A DNA stretch of 64,000 nucleotides from an uncultured Lachnospiraceae bacterium (GCA_946544235.1 CAMNMC010000070.1:1-64000); one strand, 5' to 3'. Counted from the stretch's first letter, positions 1-9,973 are shown. Notes: generated by a model from the sequence alone, not told the origin. Numbers and translations: made by a program.

Positions 1-1050
1 GGCCAGACGCAGCAGGGAAATGGTCAGAATGGATATATTCAGCCACAGACCGGTCAGACCCAGGGGCAGAATGGCTATGCTGAGCAGGGATATAGTCAGG
101 GCTATTATGGTCAGGCACAGCAGGGAAATGGTCAGAATGGATATGTTCAGCCGCAGACCGGTCAGAATCAGGAGCAGAATGGTTATGCAAATCAGGGGTA
201 TGGTCAGAACTATTATGGACAGGTACAGCCGGGATATGGTCAGGCCGTTTATGGCCAGGCGCAGCCGATGTACGGACAAGCTTTTAAACAGAGTGGATAT
301 TCAAGCGGCAAGGTTCATCATGCGTTTGCCGGGGCTTTTAACCGTGTAAAAACAGCAAGATTAAACGTATTTCAGCTTATATGCATAATCATGGCGCTTC
401 TTATCATTACTTCACCGTTTCTTGATTTTGCTACCGTCCATGCCAGAGCGGAAATCAATAGTTCGATGGTTAATAAATACAGCTCATACAGTGACTATTT
501 CGGGTATGGTAATAATTATGATATGGATGACATGAATGGCCTTATAGGTAATGCTGCCAATGGTTTTAAGGCTAAGGGAGCAGTTGGCTTTAATCTGTTC
601 CAACTCAGCAAATTAAGCGGTACTGTCAGGAGAGCGATTGATATTATACCGAATGTGAATCTGGATATGCTGAAGGATTATTATGAAATGGCCGATAACC
701 AGAAGGAAGCCATAAAAAGCACGATCGCAAAGGAAACAGGAGGGTTACTTGACTATAATGAAGGTATCTTCAATGAGGTTCTTGGTGTGGCACATATAAT
801 TATCTGGGGAAGATTTGCGTTACTGGTACTTCCGTATGTTATTATTCTTGCGGGAATCGTTCTGATCGTCGGAACATATATGAATAAAAAGAAGATCAAG
901 CTTATAGCATGTGGAGCAGTATATGTTTCGCTTCTGTGGCTTATGATATTATCAGGTCATTTCTTCAGTATGATGGGATTTGGAGCAGTGGTTATGATTC
1001 TTGCTCCTGCAATAGCCATCGTGGCGACCGTTACTGATAAAGAATATTAA
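1..1050 (+). CDS. C-terminal part of a Q/G/N/Y-rich multi-pass membrane protein (5' end lies before the window)
   Basis: Function not recognised. The reading frame is open from base 1 to a TAA at 1048-1050, giving 349 visible residues. The first ~90 residues are a low-complexity Gln/Gly/Asn/Tyr-rich segment made of 36-residue repeats. It is followed by a hydrophobic helix near 370-444, a polar domain of about 120 residues, and three more hydrophobic helices near 813-881, 898-960 and 970-1035. The layout (disordered polar segment plus membrane helices) resembles the protein at 53811-55043, which has the two parts in the opposite order. The ATG at 268 lies inside the repeat and has no ribosome binding site, so it is not taken as the start. 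A hairpin terminator follows directly. Confidence 0.8.
   Translation, partial: GQTQQGNGQNGYIQPQTGQTQGQNGYAEQGYSQGYYGQAQQGNGQNGYVQPQTGQNQEQNGYANQGYGQNYYGQVQPGYGQAVYGQAQPMYGQAFKQSGYSSGKVHHAFAGAFNRVKTARLNVFQLICIIMALLIITSPFLDFATVHARAEINSSMVNKYSSYSDYFGYGNNYDMDDMNGLIGNAANGFKAKGAVGFNLFQLSKLSGTVRRAIDIIPNVNLDMLKDYYEMADNQKEAIKSTIAKETGGLLDYNEGIFNEVLGVAHIIIWGRFALLVLPYVIILAGIVLIVGTYMNKKKIKLIACGAVYVSLLWLMILSGHFFSMMGFGAVVMILAPAIAIVATVTDKEY
10..267 (+). repeat. Tandem 108-nt coding repeat (36 aa units)
   Basis: The string CAGCAGGGAAATGGTCAG occurs at 10 and again at 118. A diverged third unit starts near 226, so the period is 108 nt and the frame is kept. Each unit encodes a Gln/Gly/Asn/Tyr-rich stretch. 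The first two units are close to identical, which suggests recent duplication or homogenisation. Confidence 0.85.
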
Positions 1051-1060
1051 AATATAAAGT

Positions 1061-1090
1061 GGCGCCCCTTTTCGAGGGGCGTCATTTTAC
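1061..1090 (+). terminator. Rho-independent terminator after the Q/G/N/Y-rich gene
   Basis: An 8-bp stem (1061-1068 with 1076-1083, one G-U pair) and a 7-nt loop are followed by a short T-rich run. It sits 10 nt after the stop codon. Confidence 0.75.
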
Positions 1091-1229
1091 ATTGCGTTTT
1101 TTAATCTGTAATCACGATTTTTCGGCATTTTCATACGAATTTTTAATCTTGATAATCTTGATCTTAATCTTGATAAAAGAAAAAGATTGACAAAACTGGT
1201 GGTATTTATTATTATCATTAAGTGGTTTT

Positions 1230-1302
1230 GCTGTTATAGCTCAGTCGGTAGAGCGCAACATCGGTAATGTTGAGGTCACGGGTTCGATTCCCGTTAACAG
1301 CT
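1230..1302 (+). tRNA. tRNA-Thr (anticodon GGT)
   Basis: A full cloverleaf can be drawn. The acceptor stem GCTGTTA/TAACAGC is perfect, the D stem is GCTC/GAGC, the anticodon stem CAACA/TGTTG holds the loop TCGGTAA with anticodon GGT, and the T arm is ACGGG-TTCGATT-CCCGT. The discriminator base is T. The CCA end is not encoded. A 9-bp hairpin follows at 1322-1342 and then a structured repeat array. Confidence 0.95.
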
Positions 1303-1321
1303 GGCGAATTCAAGCGAGTTA

Positions 1322-1342
1322 TGCACATGCACAGCATGTGCA
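1322..1342 (+). other. Perfect 9-bp hairpin downstream of tRNA-Thr
   Basis: TGCACATGC, a loop ACA, and GCATGTGCA. No T-run follows directly, so it could be a processing or termination structure for the tRNA transcript or the left edge of the adjoining repeat array. A shorter relative (CATGC-ACA-GCATG) lies at 3636-3648 between two genes. Confidence 0.6.
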
Positions 1343-1350
1343 GCAAAAAC

Positions 1351-1560
1351 AAAACAGACCGTCTGCATGTTTACATGCAAAGATGGTCTGTTTTATTTTT
1401 GCAATACATGTGGCGAAGCCGCATGTATATAACGAGCGTGCGACCTGAAATAAGCACGAAGTGCTTATGAAGGCGCAGGGAAAGCCGTAACAAATATAAA
1501 CAGACCGTCTGCATGTTTACATGCAAAGATGGTCTGTTTTATTTTTGTGATGCATGTGAC
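1351..1560 (+). repeat. Structured repeat array, copy 1: two ~146-nt units, each a long hairpin followed by C-GAA-G mini-hairpins
   Basis: Unit 1 opens with a hairpin of about 19 bp (1351-1369 with 1374-1394, two-base AA bulge, TTTA loop) followed by ATTTTT. Two mini-hairpins with a GAA triloop closed by C-G follow: GGC-GAA-GCC at 1412-1420, inside a longer stem, and TAAGCAC-GAA-GTGCTTA at 1451-1467. Unit 2 starts exactly 146 nt later (1498) with the same long hairpin and T-run, then a shortened remnant of the downstream part. The same architecture with different stem sequences recurs at 55063-55406. The long hairpins look able to terminate transcription. Confidence 0.8.
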
Positions 1561-1745
1561 ACCGAACAGAGAGCGCGACTTCTTTACAATTCTTAATAAT
1601 ATATTAAATATTATGTAAATCATATTATGATACAATATATACGTATCTTAATGTTTTCGTATATTATTTAATCTGCATGGTTAACATAAGCATAAACTCA
1701 GAAGTTGATCATAACCGGGAAATGACTGATTTCCTCAAATGATTC

Positions 1746-1790
1746 CGCATAATATAGAGTTTCAAAGCTTGAAAAAACCTATATTTTGCG
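1746..1790. other. Inverted repeat upstream of the dockerin gene promoter
   Basis: 12-bp arms with one mismatch (1746-1757 and 1779-1790) enclose an inner TTTCAA-AGC-TTGAAA palindrome. It ends 12 nt before the -35 element of the next promoter, so an operator is possible. The rest of 1561-1745 is AT-rich and shows no gene. Confidence 0.45.
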
Positions 1791-1801
1791 TAATTTGGTC
1801 A

Positions 1802-1830
1802 TTGAGTTATCAAAATCGATATGCTATAAT
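1802..1830 (+). promoter_or_regulatory. Predicted sigma-A promoter for the dockerin gene
   Basis: TTGAGT (1802-1807), a 17-nt spacer and TATAAT (1825-1830), with TGC just before the -10 (extended -10). The start codon is 31 nt downstream. Confidence 0.75.
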
Positions 1831-1861
1831 AACGGAGATTGTGGATTTATGAGGGCGCTGT

Positions 1862-3625
1862 ATGATGAATAATTCCAGATTCAGAAAATTAATAGCTATT
1901 CTGATAGTCATGTGTTTCACATGCCTTTCCTTTAATATTCCTATAAATTACAATATCAAGTACTCAGAAGCCGCAACGGATGAGAAATTTGAGAAAAAGA
2001 TGGATAAGCAGGGCTTCCCTGAAAGCTATAAGCCTTATCTTCGTGCACTTCATGAGGAACATCCTTCGTGGGTATTTAAGGCTAATCATACAGGTATATC
2101 ATGGAATGATCTTATTGAAAATGAGAAGAATATTCCGGGACGGGTTAATAATCTGATCTACGGAACGTATTACAATCCTCATTATAACTGGCGTTCGACG
2201 GTTGTAGGATATAACTGGTATACAGATTCGTATTCAACCTTTGACGGTTCGGTATGGTATGCGGCTTCAGATGATATACTTGCTTACTATATGGATCCGA
2301 GAACTTATATGTATGAGGAATACATATTTGCATTTGAAACTCTGGATTATCAGAAGGGTTACCAGAATATAAATGGCGTTGAAGCTATTTTGGACGGATC
2401 CTTTATGCATAAAACAACGCCGACAAAGCTTTTCAAGTCTGCTTTCGGAAGTAATGCAGCGAAAAAAAAGAAGCAGGAGGGCGATGATAAAACCTATTCG
2501 CAGATAATACTTGAAGCTGCGGAAGCACATGGCGTCAGCGCATATCATCTTGCTTCACGAATTAAGCTTGAGATGGGTAATTCAGCCGGTGTTGCTTCAC
2601 TTGGTAATTCAAGTTCATATCCGGGAATATATAACTATTTTAATATCGGCGCCTTTGATTCAGCTGTAGGCGATGCAGTACTTAACGGCCTCAGATATGC
2701 GGCGGGCGAAGGCTCATTTGGCAGACCATGGAATTCTGTTTACAAATCGATCATGGGCGGTGCAGAGTACCTTTCTGGTGAGTTCATATCAGAGGGACAA
2801 AATACTATCTATACTCAGAAATTCAATGTAACCAACGAAAGCTGTCTCTTTTATAATCAGTATATGAGCAATATTCAGGCACCGGCAACGGAATCATATA
2901 TTGAATACGAAGCGTATGTTGAAAAGGGACTGGTTGATTCTTCATTTGTATTTGAGATTCCTGTATATCTCGATATGCCTGATGCGGCAGTTGAAAAGCC
3001 GGCTGACAGCGGAAGCCCGAATAACTGGCTTGACTCACTTTCGGTTAAAGGTTATAAGCTGAATCCTGAGTTTTCAGGTGAAACGACTGATTATACGATA
3101 GTAGTTCCGGATAAGGTAACAAGCCTGGATGTTTCTGCTTCAACAGTAAATGAATACGCATCCATTGATAAAACAGGTCAGATAAAGATAAAGTCCGGTG
3201 AAACAAAAGTGACTCTCAAAGTTACAGCTGAGAATGGTGATGTAAGGAAATACAAGATCAACGTTAAACGTGATAATTCTGCAACAGAGGCCACTACAGA
3301 AACGACAACGGAAGAAACTACGGAAAAAACCGAGGACAGTTCAAAGACAACCGAGAACAGTTCCGAAACAACAGAAGATACATCAGGAGACACTACTGAA
3401 GAAACAACTGAGCAGCCTGTTATCCATAAGGGTGACCTGAATGGCGACGATAAGATTAATGCATTGGACATCATTTTTGTTCAGAGGATTATAGTTGGTC
3501 TTGATGAACTGACGGATGAAAAGCTCCTGCTTGCTGATATAAACGGTGATGGAAAAATAAATGCACTTGACATTATTTTCATTCAGCGTCATATTGTAGG
3601 TCTTGAGCTTATCAGCTGGGAATAG
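1862..3625 (+). CDS. Secreted beta-N-acetylglucosaminidase-like protein with cadherin-like and dockerin type I domains
   Basis: 587 aa. A signal peptide covers about residues 1-38. The body to about 385 resembles LytB/LytD-type cell-wall glucosaminidases; the SRIKLEMGN motif places the probable catalytic acid at Glu237. A cadherin-like beta-sandwich follows at about 390-471, then a Thr/Glu linker at about 475-520. The C-terminus (about 524-587) is a dockerin type I: two Ca-binding loops, GDLNGDDKINALD and ADINGDGKINALD, each followed by a helix. Dockerins bind cohesins, and the next gene has a cohesin-like domain, so the enzyme may be held at the surface by its neighbour (inference). Likely role: peptidoglycan remodelling. 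The start is preceded by GAGGG; ATG at 1865 is equally possible. Confidence 0.85.
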   Translation: MMNNSRFRKLIAILIVMCFTCLSFNIPINYNIKYSEAATDEKFEKKMDKQGFPESYKPYLRALHEEHPSWVFKANHTGISWNDLIENEKNIPGRVNNLIYGTYYNPHYNWRSTVVGYNWYTDSYSTFDGSVWYAASDDILAYYMDPRTYMYEEYIFAFETLDYQKGYQNINGVEAILDGSFMHKTTPTKLFKSAFGSNAAKKKKQEGDDKTYSQIILEAAEAHGVSAYHLASRIKLEMGNSAGVASLGNSSSYPGIYNYFNIGAFDSAVGDAVLNGLRYAAGEGSFGRPWNSVYKSIMGGAEYLSGEFISEGQNTIYTQKFNVTNESCLFYNQYMSNIQAPATESYIEYEAYVEKGLVDSSFVFEIPVYLDMPDAAVEKPADSGSPNNWLDSLSVKGYKLNPEFSGETTDYTIVVPDKVTSLDVSASTVNEYASIDKTGQIKIKSGETKVTLKVTAENGDVRKYKINVKRDNSATEATTETTTEETTEKTEDSSKTTENSSETTEDTSGDTTEETTEQPVIHKGDLNGDDKINALDIIFVQRIIVGLDELTDEKLLLADINGDGKINALDIIFIQRHIVGLELISWE

Positions 3626-3680
3626 AAGATAATATCATGCACAGCATGTTTAATAATCATTTATGAATAAGGGGTCTGAA

Positions 3681-6518
3681 ATGAAAAATAAAGCTAAAAG
3701 AATAATCACAATGGCAATTTCATTTATGCTCATGTTAGTCATGACCATTAATTACAGTCATAGTACCTCAAGAGCTGCCGGAATCAGTCTGACTATGTAT
3801 GTTTCGGCCGGTGAGGTCAATGTTGGCGATACCGTAGAGGTAACGGTCAGCGCAAGCTGTGATGAATATTTCTCTTGTGATATCAATGTTAATTATGACA
3901 GCAGTATCCTTGAGTTTGTATCGAGTTCTTTCGGAAACGGAACATTGATCAATATTTCCGGAACAAGCGGAAGTGCTACGATTACATTCAGAGCGATTGC
4001 AGCCGGTGATGTATATGTCAGTACAAGCTCAGATGGATATCTTATTTCAGGTGAGAGTGCTGAGGTTTATGACCAGGGCGCAGGAATCTCGGTAGTAGAT
4101 CCTTCAGCTACAACTACAGAAGCGACCACTGAGGAAACAACAGAAACTACGACAGAGAGCACGACAGAAGCTACTTCTGAAACAACTTCGGAAACCACAA
4201 CAGAAGAAACAACCGAAACAACTAGTGAGACTACATCAGAGGAGGATCTCTCTGATAACTGCAATCTGCTGAGCCTTTCGATCGATCCGGGAACACTCGC
4301 ACCGGAATTTTCTGCGTATGAGACTGAATACGAGGTTGTGCTTGATGAAGGTACAACAAGAATGAATGTTACCGCTGTAGCCGAGGATGAAAAGGCTGAG
4401 GTTAGTGTCAGCGGAAATGAAGAGCTTAGCAATGGTGAGAATACTGTCAGGATTTCCGTTACTGCGGAAAATGGTGCATATAAAACATATTATCTCTATG
4501 TAACTGTTGGCGATGAATCAGGTGATCCGGTAGTCAAGATTGATGGTAAGACTTACAAGATACTGGATGATATATCTATCGACGCACCTGAAGGATTTAC
4601 GGAAACCACTGCAAAATATGATAAGTGGAACGTTAAGGCTTATCAGTCACTTGGCAAAAAGATAAAGCTTATCTGTGTCCTGAAAGATGATGAAGTCGAT
4701 GAAGATGGCAAGACCAGAAGCGTTGAGCAGTGGTATTATGTGGATGAAAAATCAGGATATCTTAAAAAGTATCAGGAATATCCTTCTGAAAAACAGAGAT
4801 ATATGATAATTGATTATCCTATGACAAGCTCCTTTATGCTTCCTGCATTTTCAGAGGCTGAGCTTAGTATCGGCAGTGAGAAGTATAAGGCTTATGTATC
4901 AGATGCCGACAAGAATATTTATCTCATATACGCCATTCCTGTTGATGGTGATGAAGGCTATTATCTCTATGATGACAAAGAAAAGAGCATTATGAGATAC
5001 GTTGATATTCAGCCGACAACCGAAATTACAACAGAGACCACAACAGAAGCCACGACCGAGAAGGTTAAAACAATAGTCATCGATAATACCAAGAAGGTTG
5101 AAGATAAAGGTTTCTTCTCTAAGAAGAATCTTAAGATGATGCTTATAGGAATGACTGTAATGTTCCTCATTCTTTGCGTAGCTTTGATAGCTCTTGTTAT
5201 AAGGCTCAGCAATGTTCAGAGAAAATCTGATAAGGCTGTCAGCAGAAAAACCGTAAGAAAGAATGATGATATCGAGTTTGATGAGGACAATGTTGAGGAA
5301 TATGAAAAAGATACAGATGAATTCTTCGACAATCCTGAAAAAGTGTATAACGATGCACAGACATCAAAGTATTATGCTGATTCAGAGGAAACAGATGATT
5401 CCGAAGCAGGAAACTATTCAGATTCTGCTGAACAGGACTTTGATGATTTTTACAACAATGATGTTAAGAATGATGTTGTAGAAAACGATACCTATGAAGA
5501 AGTAAATAATACAGATGACTTATCCGGTGAGGTTCAGAATAATGAAGATTATGCTCAGAATGAGTATTCCGGTGAGGATTATTCAGAAGAAGAATATATT
5601 GATGATGCTGTGACAGAAACGGATGAAGCTGATCAGGCGGATTATGAAGAAACACAGGCTGTTGCAGAAGAGTATTCTGAAACAGAATATGCTGAAGAGT
5701 ATGCTGATGAGCCGGCCGAACAGCAGTATGAAGAGACTTCTGCTCAGGAGTATAATGATATTCAGAATGATGAGGCCTTCGATGATGATACTGAGTCATA
5801 TGCTGAATATACATATATTGATGAGACATATACAGAAAATGCATATGATGCAGAGACAACCGTAAGAAATGATGGCAGATACAACAGTGTTGAAGCAACC
5901 TATGGTATTCCTGAAGAGTCATATATACCGACCTCATCAATTCCGACACCTGTAAAGAAATATGACGGCGGCGTGACAGGTAAGATAGAGATATCGGATG
6001 TTATAGAAGCATCAGAGGTTACTGCATCCGGAATGATGGCTTATGAGAAGCCTTCCAAGGTATCGGATGATACAATAGGAATACAGCTTGAGGACGCAAT
6101 CGATAATAACAGTAATGTTAACGTTCCTCCTGTTTCAGAGCTTTCAAGCAGAGAAGAAGCCATGAAGACAAGACCATATGGTATTGATTCGGCTTTTGAT
6201 GTTATCGAAGAAGATAAATACAGAGAGATGGCAAGTGCCGCTGAGGAAAATACAACTGATATTTCAGAGGTTATTAATAATACTCAGAATACTGTAACTT
6301 CCGGAAATATGTTCAGACCGACGATGCAGACTGCAGCACAGCCTGTATCACGTCCGCAGGTTATGCCAGAAGAGAAGAAGGTTGTAGCTGATCCGACTGT
6401 GAGTGCAGCAGCCGCAGCATTTGCAAATATAAGAAAAACTGTTGAAGAATCTGCAGAAGAGACTGTACAGAAGGTGTCAGATGATGATATAGTATTTCCT
6501 ACCGGAATAGATAAATAA
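3681..6518 (+). CDS. Membrane-anchored surface protein with cohesin-like and cadherin-like domains and a long acidic cytoplasmic tail
   Basis: 945 aa from ATG 3681, chosen because AAGGGG lies 6 nt upstream; ATG 3663 has no such site. Order: signal peptide (about 1-32); a cohesin-like beta-sandwich (about 35-135); a Thr/Glu-rich linker (about 142-189); a cadherin-like domain (about 193-276); an unassigned extracellular region; a second short Thr/Glu stretch; one transmembrane helix (about 486-510). The remaining ~435 residues are strongly acidic, rich in Asp/Glu/Tyr/Asn, and predicted cytoplasmic. The cohesin assignment rests on fold-like sequence features and is moderate. The upstream gene, 55 nt away, carries a dockerin. 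The long intracellular tail is unusual for a scaffold anchor and might connect the surface to a cytoplasmic partner. Confidence 0.75.
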   Translation: MKNKAKRIITMAISFMLMLVMTINYSHSTSRAAGISLTMYVSAGEVNVGDTVEVTVSASCDEYFSCDINVNYDSSILEFVSSSFGNGTLINISGTSGSATITFRAIAAGDVYVSTSSDGYLISGESAEVYDQGAGISVVDPSATTTEATTEETTETTTESTTEATSETTSETTTEETTETTSETTSEEDLSDNCNLLSLSIDPGTLAPEFSAYETEYEVVLDEGTTRMNVTAVAEDEKAEVSVSGNEELSNGENTVRISVTAENGAYKTYYLYVTVGDESGDPVVKIDGKTYKILDDISIDAPEGFTETTAKYDKWNVKAYQSLGKKIKLICVLKDDEVDEDGKTRSVEQWYYVDEKSGYLKKYQEYPSEKQRYMIIDYPMTSSFMLPAFSEAELSIGSEKYKAYVSDADKNIYLIYAIPVDGDEGYYLYDDKEKSIMRYVDIQPTTEITTETTTEATTEKVKTIVIDNTKKVEDKGFFSKKNLKMMLIGMTVMFLILCVALIALVIRLSNVQRKSDKAVSRKTVRKNDDIEFDEDNVEEYEKDTDEFFDNPEKVYNDAQTSKYYADSEETDDSEAGNYSDSAEQDFDDFYNNDVKNDVVENDTYEEVNNTDDLSGEVQNNEDYAQNEYSGEDYSEEEYIDDAVTETDEADQADYEETQAVAEEYSETEYAEEYADEPAEQQYEETSAQEYNDIQNDEAFDDDTESYAEYTYIDETYTENAYDAETTVRNDGRYNSVEATYGIPEESYIPTSSIPTPVKKYDGGVTGKIEISDVIEASEVTASGMMAYEKPSKVSDDTIGIQLEDAIDNNSNVNVPPVSELSSREEAMKTRPYGIDSAFDVIEEDKYREMASAAEENTTDISEVINNTQNTVTSGNMFRPTMQTAAQPVSRPQVMPEEKKVVADPTVSAAAAAFANIRKTVEESAEETVQKVSDDDIVFPTGIDK

Positions 6519-6535
6519 GATACTTTGGAGGATTT

Positions 6536-8203
6536 ATGGAAGAGGAAGTAGTTGTTTCGAAGAATTTTATAGAGCAGATAATCGATAAGGATCTTGCGGA
6601 AGGGAAGTATACAAAGGTTGTTACCAGATTTCCGCCGGAGCCAAACGGATATCTTCATATAGGACACGCAAAATCAATAATCCTTAATTCGGGACTTGCC
6701 AAAGAATATGGCGGACAATTCAATCTCAGGTTTGATGATACCAATCCTACAAAAGAGAAGACTGAATTTGTACAGTCCATTGTGGATGATGTTAAGTGGC
6801 TGGGTGCAGATTTCAGAGGAGAGATATTCTTCGCATCAAACTATTTTGATCAGATGTATGAGGCTGCCATAAAGCTTATCAAGAAAGGTAAGGCATATGT
6901 GTGCGACCTTTCTGCTGATGAGATAAGAGAATACAGAGGTACTCTTACCGAGCCGGGTAAGAACAGTCCTTACAGGGACAGAAGTGTTGAGGAAAATCTT
7001 GCTCTCTTTGAAGCAATGAAGAATGGAGAGTTTCCTGATGGTTCCAAGGTTCTTCGTGCGAAGATCGATATGAGCAGTCCTAATATTAATATGCGTGATC
7101 CGGTTATTTACCGTATTGCAAGGATGACTCATCATAATACAGGTGATAAGTGGTGTATCTATCCGATGTATGACTTTGCTCATCCGATTGAGGATGCTAT
7201 AGAGGGGGTTACACATTCGATCTGTACACTTGAATTTGAGGATCACAGACCGCTTTACGACTGGGTTGTAAATGAGCTTGAATACGAGAATCCACCAAAG
7301 CAGATTGAGTTTGCAAAGCTTTATCTTACAAATGTTATTACAGGTAAGAGATATATCAAAGCTCTTGTTGAAGATGGAACTGTTGATGGCTGGGATGATC
7401 CGAGACTTGTTACGATAGCTTCACTCAGACGCCGTGGTTTCACACCTGAGGCTCTCAGAAAGTTCATGGAGCTTATCGGCGTAAGCAAGAGTCAGGCTTC
7501 TGTTGATTATGCGATGCTTGAATATGTCATAAGAGAGGATCTTAAGAGCAAGGTTGACAGAGTTATGGCCGTACTTGATCCGGTTAAGGTTGTTATCGAT
7601 AATTATCCTGAGGATATGACCGAGGAATTTGAAATCGAGAACAACCCTGATAATCCTGATGCAGGTATGAGGAAGGTTACTTTCTCAAGAGAGCTTTATG
7701 TTGAGAGAGAAGACTTTATGGAGGAACCACCTAAAAAGTATTTCCGACTCTTCCCTGGAAATGAGGTTCGTCTCAAGGGTGCATATTTCGTTAAGTGCGT
7801 CGGTTTCGAGAAGGATGAGAATGGTAAGGTGACAGTAATCCACTGTACCTATGATCCGGCTACCAGATCAGGTAATAACTTTACTGAGCGTAAGGTTAAG
7901 GGAACAATCCACTGGGTAAATGCAAAAGATGCTGTTACAGCAACTGTCAGACTCTATGAGAACCTTGTTGATGAGGAAAAGGGCAAGCTGAATGATGACG
8001 GAACGATCAACTTCAATCCAAATTCACTCACTGTGATCGAGGATGCTAAGCTTGAGCCGTCACTTGCTTCTGCAACTCCGGGAGAAAGCTTCCAGTTCAT
8101 AAGAAACGGATATTTCTGTGTTGACAGCAAGGATAGTACGGAAGGGCATCCTGTATGGAACAGAGTTGTATCTCTTAAGAGCAGCTACAAGCCGACAGTC
8201 TAA
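6536..8203 (+). CDS. glnS: Glutaminyl-tRNA synthetase
   Basis: 555 aa, the usual length of bacterial GlnRS (about 554). It charges tRNA-Gln with glutamine in the cytoplasm. The class I HIGH motif is in [15 protein letters not shown] near residue 40, and the second signature is VSKSQAS near 316. The C-terminal anticodon-binding beta-barrels are present. SD GGAGG precedes the ATG. Most Firmicutes make Gln-tRNA by amidation of Glu-tRNA instead, so a bacterial-type GlnRS here reflects an acquired gene kept in some Clostridia. It follows the surface gene by 17 nt and may share its transcript. Confidence 0.96.
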   Translation: MEEEVVVSKNFIEQIIDKDLAEGKYTKVVTRFPPEPNGYLHIGHAKSIILNSGLAKEYGGQFNLRFDDTNPTKEKTEFVQSIVDDVKWLGADFRGEIFFASNYFDQMYEAAIKLIKKGKAYVCDLSADEIREYRGTLTEPGKNSPYRDRSVEENLALFEAMKNGEFPDGSKVLRAKIDMSSPNINMRDPVIYRIARMTHHNTGDKWCIYPMYDFAHPIEDAIEGVTHSICTLEFEDHRPLYDWVVNELEYENPPKQIEFAKLYLTNVITGKRYIKALVEDGTVDGWDDPRLVTIASLRRRGFTPEALRKFMELIGVSKSQASVDYAMLEYVIREDLKSKVDRVMAVLDPVKVVIDNYPEDMTEEFEIENNPDNPDAGMRKVTFSRELYVEREDFMEEPPKKYFRLFPGNEVRLKGAYFVKCVGFEKDENGKVTVIHCTYDPATRSGNNFTERKVKGTIHWVNAKDAVTATVRLYENLVDEEKGKLNDDGTINFNPNSLTVIEDAKLEPSLASATPGESFQFIRNGYFCVDSKDSTEGHPVWNRVVSLKSSYKPTV

Positions 8204-8289
8204 TGGGTTTAGCGGTATATTTTGAGGCTTTGATCCGTTATTGGTAAGAATGTCAAAAAAATATATACAAGAATTGTCAAAATTTAGTG

Positions 8290-8317
8290 TTGAATTTCTT
8301 GAAGTATTTGATATATT
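8290..8317 (+). promoter_or_regulatory. Predicted promoter before the YiiX-like gene
   Basis: TTGAAT (8290-8295), 16-nt spacer, TATATT (8312-8317). The gap 8204-8364 shows nothing else convincing. Confidence 0.5.
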
Positions 8318-8364
8318 AATTAATTGGTAGGTATGGTTGCTTAGTTTGATTGGTTTTATTTTAT

Positions 8365-8955
8365 ATGAGTAATAAGAATAATAAATCTAAAAAAGCTAAA
8401 AAAGAGAAAAAGGAAGTTTATATTCTACTGACCAAGACGGCAACTGTTCCGTCTAAAGTTATTCATTTCTTCAAGAGGATGCCTTACGTTCATGTATCCA
8501 TCGCTCTTGATGAGAATCTGTATGAGCTGTACAGCTTTGCGCGCAAGACGGTTCATAATCCGTTTAACTGCGGTTTTATCGATGAAGATATCAATTCCGG
8601 TATCTTCGGAAGGGATACCGAGACCAAGTGTCAGGTACTCCGACTCAGAGTGACAGAAGCTCAGTACAGGGATATCGAGAAGGCTATAGAGATATTTAAG
8701 AGCGACAGAGAGAAGTACAAATACAACTATCTCGGCGTGCTTTCAATCTATTTCCATCTCGGATTTGAAAGAAAATATAAGTATTTCTGCTCGCAGTTTG
8801 TGGACAAGGTTCTGCAGATGGGCGGTGTGGATCTCTTCAATAAGAAGCCGTCGAAGGTTATTCCGGATGATTTCAGGAATTGCGATAAGCTTGAGAAAAC
8901 CTTTGAAGGCAGGCTTCAGTCTTACAGGGATTTTGTAAATGAAAGTATTGTATAA
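8365..8955 (+). CDS. Hypothetical protein, possibly permuted NlpC/P60-like (YiiX type)
   Basis: 196 aa from ATG 8365. A TTG at 8350 is an alternative start; neither has a good ribosome binding site. After a Lys-rich N-terminus (about residues 1-15) the protein has a His in YVHVSIALD and a Cys in YFCSQFVDKV. This is the order expected of circularly permuted papain-fold enzymes of the YaeF/YiiX class, which hydrolyse amide or ester bonds. No signal peptide is seen, so it should be cytoplasmic. The 3' end overlaps the next gene by 17 nt, implying a joint transcript. Substrate unknown; the assignment rests on the two motifs only. Confidence 0.6.
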   Translation: MSNKNNKSKKAKKEKKEVYILLTKTATVPSKVIHFFKRMPYVHVSIALDENLYELYSFARKTVHNPFNCGFIDEDINSGIFGRDTETKCQVLRLRVTEAQYRDIEKAIEIFKSDREKYKYNYLGVLSIYFHLGFERKYKYFCSQFVDKVLQMGGVDLFNKKPSKVIPDDFRNCDKLEKTFEGRLQSYRDFVNESIV

Positions 8956-9901
8956 TGGCAGTGACACCTGTTTAACAGGTGTCACTGATTTTAATCTCAG
9001 AGAAACTTTGGAATGTGGTCAGTGCTTTAATTTCGTCAGGACAGATGATGGCACTGACAGTTCTTTTTGTGCCTACAGGATAATCGCCGGAGGGAGAGTT
9101 CTGTTCATTTCTGAGAAACGCTGCGATGAAAATAAACGGAATGAGATAAAAACAGAAACGTGTGACTTGACGCTGTATGATACAGACATAGATGAATATG
9201 AGTCGTTCTGGAAGCATTATTTTGATCTTGATACCGATTATCTGCTGATAAAGAAGAAAATAGTTGAAGAGTGTCCTGAGCTTGAGAGTATTATCAGAGA
9301 GAATCCTGGCATCAGGCTTCTTAATCAGCAATTCTTTGAAACTCTTATTTCATTTATTATTTCACAGAATAAGCAGATACCTCAGATAAAAGCCGTGGTA
9401 AGAAATCTGTCAGAGCTGGCTGGTAAAAGAATTGATTGTAAAAAAACTGCCGAAAAAAGTATTGATGAAATAATAAATGATGATTATCACGTATATTTAT
9501 TTCCTACAGTTGATGAAATGAGGAGACTTACGGAGGATGATATTCGTTCCTGCAAGGCCGGTTTCAGGGCACCGTATATAATGGATGCAGTAAACAGGGT
9601 TGCATCAGGAGAGATAAGTGCATCATGCTTTGACACACTGACAACAGATGAGGCCAGAGTGAAGCTTATGACAATAAAAGGCGTCGGCGAGAAGGTTGCC
9701 AACTGTGTTCTTCTTTTCAGCCTTGGCAGAAGAGAGGCTTTTCCTGTTGATGTCTGGATGAAGCGTATAATGGAGGAACTGTATTTTCATAAGGATACTG
9801 ATAAAAAGCTTATAGAGCGTTTTGCGTGCGAAAAGTTCGGTAAATATGCGGGCTATGCACAGCAGTATTTATTCATATATGGCAGGAATGCTTTGAAATG
9901 A
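8939..9901 (+). CDS. 8-oxoguanine DNA glycosylase / HhH-GPD base-excision enzyme (OGG-like)
   Basis: 320 aa. The N-terminal ~110 residues match the OGG N-terminal domain (FNLRETLECGQCFNF). The HhH-GPD domain follows: FISQ-type helix (FIISQNKQIPQI), the hairpin KGVGEKVANC with the catalytic Lys, and the Asp in FPVDVW. Such enzymes excise oxidised purines and cut the strand by beta-elimination. No C-terminal FeS cluster is present, unlike EndoIII/MutY. ATG 8939 lies within the end of the previous gene, so the pair is probably translationally coupled. AlkA-like activity cannot be excluded. Confidence 0.88.
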   Translation: MKVLYNGSDTCLTGVTDFNLRETLECGQCFNFVRTDDGTDSSFCAYRIIAGGRVLFISEKRCDENKRNEIKTETCDLTLYDTDIDEYESFWKHYFDLDTDYLLIKKKIVEECPELESIIRENPGIRLLNQQFFETLISFIISQNKQIPQIKAVVRNLSELAGKRIDCKKTAEKSIDEIINDDYHVYLFPTVDEMRRLTEDDIRSCKAGFRAPYIMDAVNRVASGEISASCFDTLTTDEARVKLMTIKGVGEKVANCVLLFSLGRREAFPVDVWMKRIMEELYFHKDTDKKLIERFACEKFGKYAGYAQQYLFIYGRNALK

Positions 9902-9945
9902 ATCAATTGTTCACGTTTTATTCACGAATAATATTATATTTAGGC

Positions 9946-9973
9946 TTGATTTTTATATTTTAATTGTTATAAT
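9946..9973 (+). promoter_or_regulatory. Predicted groESL promoter
   Basis: TTGATT (9946-9951), 16-nt spacer, TATAAT (9968-9973). The CIRCE operator begins 10 nt downstream of the -10. Confidence 0.7.

Noticed and set aside
1267-1470. Open frame over the tRNA-Thr 3' half and first repeat hairpin
   Set aside because: It lies inside a well-formed tRNA and a hairpin repeat; no ribosome binding site.
3636-3648. Terminator between the dockerin and cohesin-like genes
   Set aside because: A 5-bp stem with three T is too weak; the two genes are probably co-transcribed.
5464-5949. Minus-strand frame rich in His, Leu and Tyr
   Set aside because: Shadow of the acidic coding tail of the cohesin-like gene.
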